This document shows positions 56,936 to 64,000 of a stretch of 64,000 bases of DNA, piece by piece. The notes beneath the pieces are model-generated. The model saw only the letters and a program-made list of their open reading frames with translations, was not told where the DNA came from and ran no database searches. How positions within the stretch are numbered: the first letter of the stretch is position 1; every line of letters begins with the position of its first letter. A program made the position numbers and the translations under genes. The stretch is taken from NCBI GenBank assembly GCA_947476925.1, contig CANJSF010000002.1, positions 186,001 through 250,000 of the forward strand, written 5' to 3'. This stretch comes from Rhodospirillaceae bacterium (lineage in GTDB: Bacteria; Pseudomonadota; Alphaproteobacteria; Rhodospirillales; Rhodospirillaceae).

Positions 56936-57774
56936 TCGCGCAACAGTTCGTTGATCGAGACTTTAGAGCGCGTTTTGGCGTCGACGCGCTTCACGATTAC
57001 AGCGCATGCTAAGCCCGGCCCCGGTGTGCCATCGGGTAGCGGCTTGCCCGGCAACGTGCCTGGCACCACAACGCTATGCGACGGCACCCGGCCCATGAAA
57101 ATTTCGCCGGTAGCGCGGTCGATAATTTTGGTCGACGCGCCGATGAATACGCCCATCGACAACACAGCGCCTTCTTCAATGATCACGCCTTCGGCGACTT
57201 CCGAACGCGCGCCAACGAAGCAATTATCTTCGATAATCACCGGCCCTGCTTGAAGTGGTTCAAGCACGCCACCGATTCCAGCTCCGCCCGATATGTGCAC
57301 ATTTTTCCCAATCTGGGCGCAGCTCCCGACAGTGGCCCAGGTGTCAATCATGGTCCCCGTGTCAACGTACGCGCCAAGATTGACGAAGCTGGGCAGCAGC
57401 ACGACGCCAGGCGCGATAAAGGCCGAGCGCCGCACAATGCTGCCGGGGATGGCGCGAAAACCGGCTTTCTTAAACTGCTCGGCCGACCAGCCGTCGAACT
57501 TCGATGGAACTTTGTCCCACCACGAGCCGCCGCCGGGACCACCCGAAATGGTGCCCATATCGTTCAGGCGGAACGACAACAACACGGCTTTCTTGAGCCA
57601 CTGGTTAACCACCCAGCCGCCATTACGTTTTTCTGCGACTCGGAGCGTTCCACTATCGAGCATGTCGAGGGCCGTCGATACCGCGTTGCGATGCTCGCCC
57701 TGCGTGTTGGCGCCCAAACTTTCCCGGGCATCCCATGCCGACTCAACGGACTTTTCTAAGCTATTGATATCCAT
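56932..57774 (-). CDS. dapD: Tetrahydrodipicolinate N-succinyltransferase
   Basis: A 280-residue left-handed beta-helix acyltransferase that succinylates tetrahydrodipicolinate, the step before the DapC aminotransferase and Dap[21 protein letters not shown] and the [20 protein letters not shown] segment are diagnostic. It supplies the lysine and peptidoglycan pathway. It is divergent from the diguanylate cyclase locus across 170 bp. Confidence 0.97.
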   Translation of the reverse strand: MDINSLEKSVESAWDARESLGANTQGEHRNAVSTALDMLDSGTLRVAEKRNGGWVVNQWLKKAVLLSFRLNDMGTISGGPGGGSWWDKVPSKFDGWSAEQFKKAGFRAIPGSIVRRSAFIAPGVVLLPSFVNLGAYVDTGTMIDTWATVGSCAQIGKNVHISGGAGIGGVLEPLQAGPVIIEDNCFVGARSEVAEGVIIEEGAVLSMGVFIGASTKIIDRATGEIFMGRVPSHSVVVPGTLPGKPLPDGTPGPGLACAVIVKRVDAKTRSKVSINELLRD

Positions 57775-57886
57775 GATAATTTATCGATTTCTCAGGTTTT
57801 GCATGAAGCTCCGCGCAAGATAGCGGTCGGGGCAGGGGTGTCAACGCCACTCATTGGGCATTTCTGACGCCATATTTGTGCCCCTT

Positions 57887-57915
57887 TTGACTCAAAACTA
57901 ATCTCAAGGCATATC
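57887..57915 (+). promoter_or_regulatory. Candidate promoter for the diguanylate cyclase locus
   Basis: TTGACT (57887-57892), a 17-bp spacer and CATATC (57910-57915) lie about 30 bp ahead of the ATG at 57945. The -35 is good and the -10 is weak. Confidence 0.35.
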
Positions 57916-57944
57916 TAAGCACTTGGAACATATGAGAAATCACC

Positions 57945-59641
57945 ATGGTCCAGGCCGTAGGCCCGGTTGATTCATCCCCTTCTCAGAGCTCTGCCGAGCT
58001 CTCGCACCCGATTTCCAGGGCGGCTTTGCAGCGCCACGAAGAAGCGGTCTTCGAAATTGACCGCAACGGCAACCTCGGTGCCCTCAATCCACTGGCCGAT
58101 GGGCTTTTAGCCAAGCTTGGAATTCATGATTGCGAAAAGCTCTCGCAACTGGCTCTGCGTGCCATGCGGGAAGAGCGAGCGATTGTCGATCTCATTGACG
58201 TCGGTGAAGGCGAGGGTGTTCAGCATCTGCAAGCGACCTGCATTCTAGTCGATGGGCGTGCATCGGCATTTTGTTTTATGCGCGATCTCACGCTCGACTA
58301 CAGTTTGCGCCGCGCACTGGTCGATAGCCGCCGTCGCTATCGCGACTTCGTTGAAATCTCCAACGACTTTACGTGGGAAACAAGTGCCGATCGTCGCTTT
58401 GCCTATGTGACGCCCCACGGGGCGTTGGGTTTTAGCGCCGACGATTTGCTGACGATTGAACCTAGTCGTTTAGTCGCTCCGGAGTCGGCAGCGAGCAATC
58501 CGTTCTTAACCCACGAGCGCCTTGAGCATCATGAAGTTTGGCTGCGTCGAAGTGACGGCCAAACGGCCTGCCGCTGATCGATGTTGAAGGTGTGTGGCGC
58601 GGGGCGCGCGGTGTTTGCCGCGATGTCTCGGAATTGCGCGAACGCGAAGCAGCGCTGGTACGCGTGAATAATCGCGAGCGCGTCTTGACGCGCATTGTTC
58701 GCACGTTTCGAGATGAAGTGAACCCCGAGGCGATGCTGGTGGTGGCCGCAGAGGTGCTGGCCAAAGGCTTAGGGGCCGATCATAGTCAAATTTTCCGTGC
58801 ATCCCAAACACCATCAGTCAACCTCATCGAAGGCCAGACCGATTTTCAATTGGCCGCACGCTTTGGTGACGGCGCTGCGCCAGCTTCCGCCGATATTTTA
58901 GCGCTGTTTGCCGGGGGCACCGGGGCGGCAGAAATTTTGCGCGACCCATGGCAGGTGCTGGCGGCCCCTGCACGGTTCCAAGGTGCCAACAACGGCGTGG
59001 TGGTGCTGTGGCGCGATATTGGTCGTGGCCCATGGTCCGACGATGACCGACTGCTGATCGCCGATATCGCCAACCAAATTGGCGTGACCATCGAGCAACT
59101 CTCCCATCACGAACACATTCTTAAAATTTCGCGCACCGATGCGTTGACCGGATTGCTCAACCGTGGCGCATTTCTTGATGCCCTGACGCGGCACCTGAGA
59201 CGCCTGCGCCCCGATACCGGTCCCTCAACGCTGATGTATGTCGACCTCGATAACTTCAAAGCCGTGAATGATATTCGCGGGCACCAAGCTGGTGATGAGC
59301 TGTTGGTAAAAGTGCGTGATATTTTGCTGGAAAGTACTCGGCCAACCGACGTCGTCGCGCGTCTTGGTGGAGATGAATTTGCGATTTGGCTGGTGGGTGC
59401 GGATCAAGCGGCCGGTGAAATGCGTGGCCGACAAATTCTTCAGCGCAGTCAGTCATTGATCCCCTATTCTGGCTCCGCGTCACGGCCGGTTGGAATGTCG
59501 ATTGGTCTGGCGGTGTGGCAACCCGCGCCCGGTGAAGATGTCGATCATCTGATGGCGCGCGCCGATACGGCCATGTACGAGGCCAAGCGTGGCGGCAAGG
59601 GGACGTTCTATCTAGCCCCGGCGGCAGGGGCCTCACCATGA
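57945..59641 (+). pseudogene. PAS-GAF-GGDEF diguanylate cyclase split by a frameshift
   Basis: From ATG 57945 a frame of 210 codons encodes one or two PAS-like segments and stops at 58577 after RRSDGQTACR. The next frame continues at once from 58574 (LIDVEGVW, then RGVCRDVSELREREAAL, a normal PAS end), through a GAF-like region, to a GGDEF domain ending at 59641. The GGDEF motif RLGGDEF is intact. An RxxD (RPTD) lies five residues ahead of it, so the inhibitory I-site is present. A one-base loss near 58570-58574 explains the break. The GGDEF half alone has an in-frame ATG at 58592. The end overlaps the DUF2336 gene by ATGA. Confidence 0.85.
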
Positions 59642-60963
59642 GCCCAGCCAAAAATCGCTTAGTTCATTTGCTGGGTTTGCCGGGCCATAAGGTGACCTAC
59701 GAACAGGCGCGCGATTTATTGGACCACCCGGACGTCGAGGTGCGCACCGCATTGGCGGGTCGCGCCGACCTTGAGCCCGAGATACTCTTCTTTCTTGCGC
59801 GCGATTCCGATGCCGCAGTGCGTCGTTTGACGGCAGCAAATGCGGCAACGCCGGATAAGGCATCCTTAATGCTGGCGGCCGACGACGATGCTGATGTGCG
59901 TGCCGACCTCGCGCAACGGATCAGCCGGGTTGTGCCCGGATTTGACAAGAACGACACCGATAAAACTTGGCGCACTGTGCACCAAGTGTTGATGCTTTTG
60001 GTGCGTGACCAATTGCCACGCGTGCGCCGCGTGCTCTCGGAAGCATTGAAGTGCGTTCCCGATGCACCGCACGACATTATTGCTCACCTCGCGCGTGATC
60101 CTGAAACTGCGGTGGCCGCGCCAATACTAGAATTCTCGCCGGTGCTCACCGACGAAGACCTCATCGACATTATTCAAAGCAGTCCCCTTACGGCGTCATT
60201 GATCGCAATTTCCAAGCGCGTCAACGTTGGCGAAGAAGTGTCAAATGCCATCGTCGGAACGGCGGACGTCGATGCGATCACGGCCTTATTGAATAATCAA
60301 AGTGCTCAGATTCGCGAGGCAACTCTCGACGCGATTATTGATGCAGCGCCGGTCTTTCCATCGTGGCATGAACCCCTTGTTCAGCGGCGGCAATTGCCCG
60401 GGCGCGCCGCACTGCGCATTGCCAATTTTGTCGCCGATTCGCTGCTGAAGAAGCTTGCGGCGCGCACGGACTTCGATCAATCCACCACCGCGGCATTGAG
60501 CTTAATTGTTCGTCAGAAACTCAAACGAGAGGAAAACGGCCCCACTTTAACGCCCGACGCACTCTCAGCCGCCCTTGAGCCCAGCGCATTGAATGCTGCG
60601 GTCACGCGTGCGGCCAACATGGCCAAATCTGGCAAGCTGACTTCGGCGGCAGTGATGGCGTTGGCCCAAGATGGTTTGTCTCCCATGATTGTTGCAGCAC
60701 TTGCAGTGAAGGCCAATCTTCCAGTAGAGGCGGTGGCCGAAGTTGTACGTTCAGCTAGCGCCAAGGGCATGCTGGCCGTTGCCTGGAGTGCAGATTTCAC
60801 GGCCGACCAAGCCGAAACGCTTCAGCTGAAAGTAGCGCGCGTGATGCCCGATCAGGTCATTAAGCCAAGACGCGACGGGTGGTTTGACGCCTCCGAAGCC
60901 GAGATGACATGGCAATTGGGCATGTTCAAAGATGCGGCGCAGCCTGCGCGCGCCTCGGCTTAA
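59638..60963 (+). CDS. DUF2336 family HEAT-like repeat protein
   Basis: A 441-residue all-helical protein of the DUF2336 family, known mainly from alphaproteobacteria. Leucine/alanine-rich repeats with DxDAxVR-type turns (PDVEVRTALAGR, DSDAAVRRLTAAN, DDDADVRADLAQR) at the N-terminus recall HEAT or leucine-rich-variant repeats. The C-terminal part has RDGWFDASEAEMTWQL. Function is unknown; repeats of this kind usually bind proteins. It starts within the stop of the diguanylate cyclase (ATGA), which suggests a link to c-di-GMP signalling. Confidence 0.87.
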   Translation: MSPAKNRLVHLLGLPGHKVTYEQARDLLDHPDVEVRTALAGRADLEPEILFFLARDSDAAVRRLTAANAATPDKASLMLAADDDADVRADLAQRISRVVPGFDKNDTDKTWRTVHQVLMLLVRDQLPRVRRVLSEALKCVPDAPHDIIAHLARDPETAVAAPILEFSPVLTDEDLIDIIQSSPLTASLIAISKRVNVGEEVSNAIVGTADVDAITALLNNQSAQIREATLDAIIDAAPVFPSWHEPLVQRRQLPGRAALRIANFVADSLLKKLAARTDFDQSTTAALSLIVRQKLKREENGPTLTPDALSAALEPSALNAAVTRAANMAKSGKLTSAAVMALAQDGLSPMIVAALAVKANLPVEAVAEVVRSASAKGMLAVAWSADFTADQAETLQLKVARVMPDQVIKPRRDGWFDASEAEMTWQLGMFKDAAQPARASA

Positions 60964-61619
60964 AGTGATCGCGCCGTCGTTTCTAACCAAGCAGTGATAT
61001 CAGTGGTGACATGATGGCAATGATCATGGCTGCCCAGATCGAGATGCGCCGGAGTCGGGTGCTGCACCCAAATGGTTGTCATTCCTAACGCAGCCGCTGG
61101 CCTGAGATTGGCGCTCGAGTCTTCAAACATCGCGGCAGTGTTGGGCGTGATCACGTGGTCATTGATCATTTTGCGGTAGGGTGTGGGATCGGGCTTGGGT
61201 AAAAACTCTGCTGCACGAATATCAAAAATGTCGTCGAACAGATGGCCGATCTTCAAGCGATCCACAACGCGTTCGGCGTGATAGGTCGTAGCGTTGGTGT
61301 AAATCAGTTTGCGCCCGGGCAAAGCGTCGATGGCGGCGGCAAGGCGTTGGTCAGGCCCCAGATAGCTGTGATCAATATCGTGAACAAAATCCAAAAAAGC
61401 ATCAGGATTCGTGTTGTGGTTGAGCATCAGCCCGCGCAGAGTCGTTCCGTGGGCATGAAAATATTTTTTTTGAAGGGCATAGGCGTCGTCAAGAGAGAGG
61501 CCGATTTCATGCGAAATAAAGGCCTTCATCCGCGCATCAATTTGCGCAAAAACGCCGCTGCTGGCGGAGTAGAGCGTGTTATCGAGATCGAAGATCCACG
61601 TATCGACCTTGTCGCTCAT
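60960..61619 (-). CDS. HAD-family pyrimidine 5'-nucleotidase-like phosphatase
   Basis: A 219-residue HAD hydrolase. Motif I is [10 protein letters not shown] with D11 and D13, motif II is [14 protein letters not shown], motif III is [11 protein letters not shown] and motif IV is MFEDSSANL. The helical cap ([21 protein letters not shown]) is typical of the SDT1/pyrimidine 5'-nucleotidase group. Its start overlaps the argB stop by 4 bp. Confidence 0.9.
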   Translation of the reverse strand: MSDKVDTWIFDLDNTLYSASSGVFAQIDARMKAFISHEIGLSLDDAYALQKKYFHAHGTTLRGLMLNHNTNPDAFLDFVHDIDHSYLGPDQRLAAAIDALPGRKLIYTNATTYHAERVVDRLKIGHLFDDIFDIRAAEFLPKPDPTPYRKMINDHVITPNTAAMFEDSSANLRPAAALGMTTIWVQHPTPAHLDLGSHDHCHHVTTDITAWLETTARSL

Positions 61620-62524
61620 TTCGATTTGATCAATGTTCCTGCGCCGCCGGGCGTGAACAATTCAAGCAGCACCGCATGAGCCACACGACCATCCATGATC
61701 ACGGCTGCCTCAACACCTTGCGCAACAGCATCGAGGCAAGTTTCCACTTTAGGGATCATACCGCCCGAGATGGTGCCGGTTTGCATCAAGGTTTTGGCAC
61801 GCTCGACCGTCATTTCCTTGATCAAACGCCCCGTGTCATCTAGGACGCCGGCCACATCGGTCAGCATCAGCAGCCGCGCAGCGCCCACCGCGCCTGCCAC
61901 GGCACCGGCTGCGGTGTCAGCGTTAATATTGTACGTCTCGCCAGCCGGTCCCACGCCGATGGGCGCAATCACCGGAATAATGTCGGACTTCTCGAAGGTA
62001 TCGAGAATATGCGGGTTAATTTCGGTGGGCTCGCCGACATAGCCAAGGTCGAGAATCTTCTCGATGTTTGAGCCGGGGTCGCGTTTGGTGCGGCGCAGCT
62101 TTTGCGCCCTGATCAAATTTCCGTCTTTGCCGGACATGCCCACGGCAAAGCCGCCCGCACGGTTAATAGCCGAGACGATTTGCTTGTTGATCGAGCCGCA
62201 CAGGACCATTTCGACAATGTCGACGGTGTCGGCGTCGGTGACGCGCAGGCCATCGATAAATGAGCTTTTGATTTTCAGGCGTTCCAGCATGGCGCCAATT
62301 TGTGGCCCGCCGCCGTGCACCACGATTGGATTAATGCCAACCTGTTTCAGCAGCACGATGTCGCGGGCAAAATTTTCGGCAACCGCATCATCGCCCATGG
62401 CGTGCCCGCCGTACTTGACCACGACGGTTTCGCCGGCGTGCTCGCGCATGAAGGGCAGGGCATCGGCCAGTACGCCGGCTTTGGCCAGCCAATCATCGGT
62501 CGGGGTTACGCGCTCGCCGTTCAT
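61616..62524 (-). CDS. argB: Acetylglutamate kinase
   Basis: A 302-residue ArgB that phosphorylates N-acetylglutamate in arginine synthesis. [12 protein letters not shown] is the N-terminal phosphate-binding motif. [16 protein letters not shown] and the [18 protein letters not shown] segment are characteristic. The N-terminal extension of about 30 residues ([20 protein letters not shown]) is of the kind found in arginine-inhibited, hexameric enzymes. Confidence 0.96.
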   Translation of the reverse strand: MNGERVTPTDDWLAKAGVLADALPFMREHAGETVVVKYGGHAMGDDAVAENFARDIVLLKQVGINPIVVHGGGPQIGAMLERLKIKSSFIDGLRVTDADTVDIVEMVLCGSINKQIVSAINRAGGFAVGMSGKDGNLIRAQKLRRTKRDPGSNIEKILDLGYVGEPTEINPHILDTFEKSDIIPVIAPIGVGPAGETYNINADTAAGAVAGAVGAARLLMLTDVAGVLDDTGRLIKEMTVERAKTLMQTGTISGGMIPKVETCLDAVAQGVEAAVIMDGRVAHAVLLELFTPGGAGTLIKSK

Positions 62525-62574
62525 CGTGGTTCCTTGTTCTCAAACGAACTTCGTCATTGCCAAGCTTCTTACAC

Positions 62575-63216
62575 CTACTCTGGCAAAGCCAACTCTGACA
62601 AGGCGGCTCGTAGCTCAGGCATGCCTGCGCCGTCAACAGAGCTGGTGGCCAGAACCACGGGGTGCGCGGCAACGTGCTTGGCGGCGGCCTCGGTCACGGC
62701 GGCCTGGCACCGGACGAGTTCGTCTGGTTTGATTTTATCTGTTTTGGTCAGAATGATTTGGTAGTTCACCGCCGATTCGTCCATCAACGTCATAATGTCT
62801 TCGTCTTGCGGCTTGATTCCATGACGGCTGTCGATCAGCACGTATGCCCGGCGCAATTGGGTGCGGCCTTTGAGGAAGCGTTTGATGAACACTGCCCAAA
62901 TTGCCGCTTTGTCTTTGGGCGCTTGGGCGTAGCCATAGCCCGGCAGGTCGACAATCATCAATCGCCCGCCCAAGTCGAAGAAATTGATCTCTTGCGTGCG
63001 ACCGGGTGTATTTGAGACGCGCGCCAGCTGGCGTTGTCCCACCAGGGTGTTGATCAAGCTCGATTTGCCGACGTTCGAGCGCCCGGCAAAAGCAATCTCG
63101 GGCAAGCTGGTAATCGGCAAAGCATCTTCCGACAAGGCGCCTGTAACAAAAGCGACCGGCCTGATAAACAACCGGTGGCCGTAGTCCAACGCCGCTTTAT
63201 CGAATGCTTCGGTCAC
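62575..63216 (-). CDS. engB: Ribosome biogenesis GTP-binding protein EngB/YsxC
   Basis: A 213-residue TRAFAC GTPase involved in large ribosomal subunit assembly and often essential. G1 is GRSNVGKSSLIN, G3 is DLPGYGYAQ and G4 is TKTDK. The start is a GTG at 63216, directly after the yidC stop. It is followed 50 bp later by argB. The order yidC-engB-argB is common in alphaproteobacteria. Confidence 0.95.
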   Translation of the reverse strand: MTEAFDKAALDYGHRLFIRPVAFVTGALSEDALPITSLPEIAFAGRSNVGKSSLINTLVGQRQLARVSNTPGRTQEINFFDLGGRLMIVDLPGYGYAQAPKDKAAIWAVFIKRFLKGRTQLRRAYVLIDSRHGIKPQDEDIMTLMDESAVNYQIILTKTDKIKPDELVRCQAAVTEAAAKHVAAHPVVLATSSVDGAGMPELRAALSELALPE

Positions 63217-64000
63217 CTAAGCCTTAACGCCCATGCGGCGCATGATGACCCATTGCTGCGCGATACCCAGGACATTGCTCCACGCCCAGTAAATCACCAA
63301 GCCGGCCGGGAAGCTGGCCAGCATATAGGTGAATACAAACGGGAAGATCATGAACACTTTGGCCTGGATCGGATCGGCCGGTTGCGGGTTGAGCTTTTGT
63401 TGCAACCACATCGTCACGCCCATAATCAGGGGCCACACGCCGATGTGCAGGAACGACGGCATGGTGAACGGGATCAGGCCAAACAGGGTGAACACATTTG
63501 TCGGGTCCATAGCTGAAAGATCGTGAATCCAGCCATAGAAGGGCGCGTGGCGCATTTCGATGCTGACATACAGCACCTTATAGAGTGCAAAAAAGACGGG
63601 GATCTGAATGACGATCGGCAGACATCCAGACAGCGGATTGGCCTTCTCGCGCTTATACAGTTCCATCATTTCTTGGTTCAGCTTGGTGCGGTCGTTGGCA
63701 TAGCGCTCTTGCAGCTTTTGCATTTCCGGCTGAAGCTTTTTCAGTTTGCTCATGGCCGCGAACTGCTTATTGGCCAGCGGGAACATTAAACCGCGCAAGA
63801 TGATCGTGAAGCCCAAGATCGCTAGGCCAAAGTTCCCCAAAACGTCCTTCATCCAGTTCAAAATGTAAAAGAACGGGTAGGTGAGGAAATAGAACCAGCC
63901 AAAATCGATGGCCAAGTCCATGCGCGTAATGCCAAGACTTTCAGTATATCCATCCAGCAGCTTCACTTCTTTGGCGCCGGCAAAAACATACGACTTGATG
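63217..64000 (-). CDS. yidC: Membrane protein insertase YidC, N-terminal part outside the window
   Basis: The C-terminal 260 residues of YidC, running in from the right edge. The conserved insertase domain starts [17 protein letters not shown]. It has [18 protein letters not shown], containing the positively charged groove arginine, and [20 protein letters not shown]. It ends in [15 protein letters not shown]. YidC inserts and folds inner-membrane proteins, including F0 subunits of ATP synthase. The true start lies beyond position 64000. Confidence 0.96.
   Translation of the reverse strand, partial: IKSYVFAGAKEVKLLDGYTESLGITRMDLAIDFGWFYFLTYPFFYILNWMKDVLGNFGLAILGFTIILRGLMFPLANKQFAAMSKLKKLQPEMQKLQERYANDRTKLNQEMMELYKREKANPLSGCLPIVIQIPVFFALYKVLYVSIEMRHAPFYGWIHDLSAMDPTNVFTLFGLIPFTMPSFLHIGVWPLIMGVTMWLQQKLNPQPADPIQAKVFMIFPFVFTYMLASFPAGLVIYWAWSNVLGIAQQWVIMRRMGVKA

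Overview
The window reads as a stretch of core chromosome from a free-living, aerobically respiring alphaproteobacterium. Evidence is the gene content and order: sdhCDAB; zapE beside mdh; sucCD and sucAB-lpd; an F1 operon atpHAGDC with no F0 genes beside it; ffs-dnaX-ybaB-recR; DUF484-xerC; gpmI-envC-ctpA with a YibQ-type protein and rppH; dapD-dapE; and yidC-engB-argB. DUF2336 and DUF6524 genes also fit this class. The genus cannot be told from the sequence. No tRNA, rRNA operon, insertion sequence, prophage, integron or CRISPR array was seen.

Layout. 1-1483 (minus): two tandem paralogous exported proteins, the first cut by the window edge. 1691-5123: succinate dehydrogenase. 5134-8867: a lipoprotein, a DHH phosphoesterase, ZapE and a ChaN-like lipoprotein. 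8948-22610: malate dehydrogenase, succinyl-CoA synthetase and the 2-oxoglutarate dehydrogenase complex. The sucCD and sucAB-lpd blocks are separated by six accessory genes: a PagL-like lipid A deacylase, cytochrome c, an MBL-fold hydrolase, a TPR-arginine methyltransferase, a membrane protein and a cysteine hydrolase. 22691-30637: glycosyltransferase, rhomboid, ABC exporter, XerC with DUF484, Fsa-type transaldolase and PriA. 30730-31842: a Rieske-flavodoxin fusion. 32038-36937: F1-ATPase, then a diiron-type ferritin-like protein. 37808-44308 (minus): RppH, YibQ-like protein, CtpA, EnvC, GpmI. 44495-47290: SRP RNA, DnaX, YbaB, RecR. 47426-52294: DUF4136 lipoprotein, a broken nfeD with its SPFH partner, RmuC, DUF4139. 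52359-57774: Def, Fmt, acetyltransferase, TruA, membrane protein, DapE, DapD. 57945-60963: a frameshifted diguanylate cyclase and DUF2336. 60960-64000 (minus): HAD phosphatase, ArgB, EngB, and the C-terminal part of YidC.

How the parts fit. The first third makes most of the oxidative half of the TCA cycle, feeding electrons to quinone through SdhCDAB; the atp operon later in the window makes the catalytic head of ATP synthase. Cell-envelope functions recur (EnvC, CtpA, YibQ, PagL, YidC, lipoproteins), as do replication and repair (PriA, DnaX, RecR, RmuC, XerC).

Most of the window is ordinary housekeeping DNA and no wholly new multi-gene system stands out. The points most worth a second look are the TPR-PRMT7-like methyltransferase, the Rieske-flavodoxin fusion with extra cysteines, two frameshifts (an exact 8-bp duplication in nfeD; a one-base loss in the diguanylate cyclase) and a possible switchable hairpin ahead of the atp operon.
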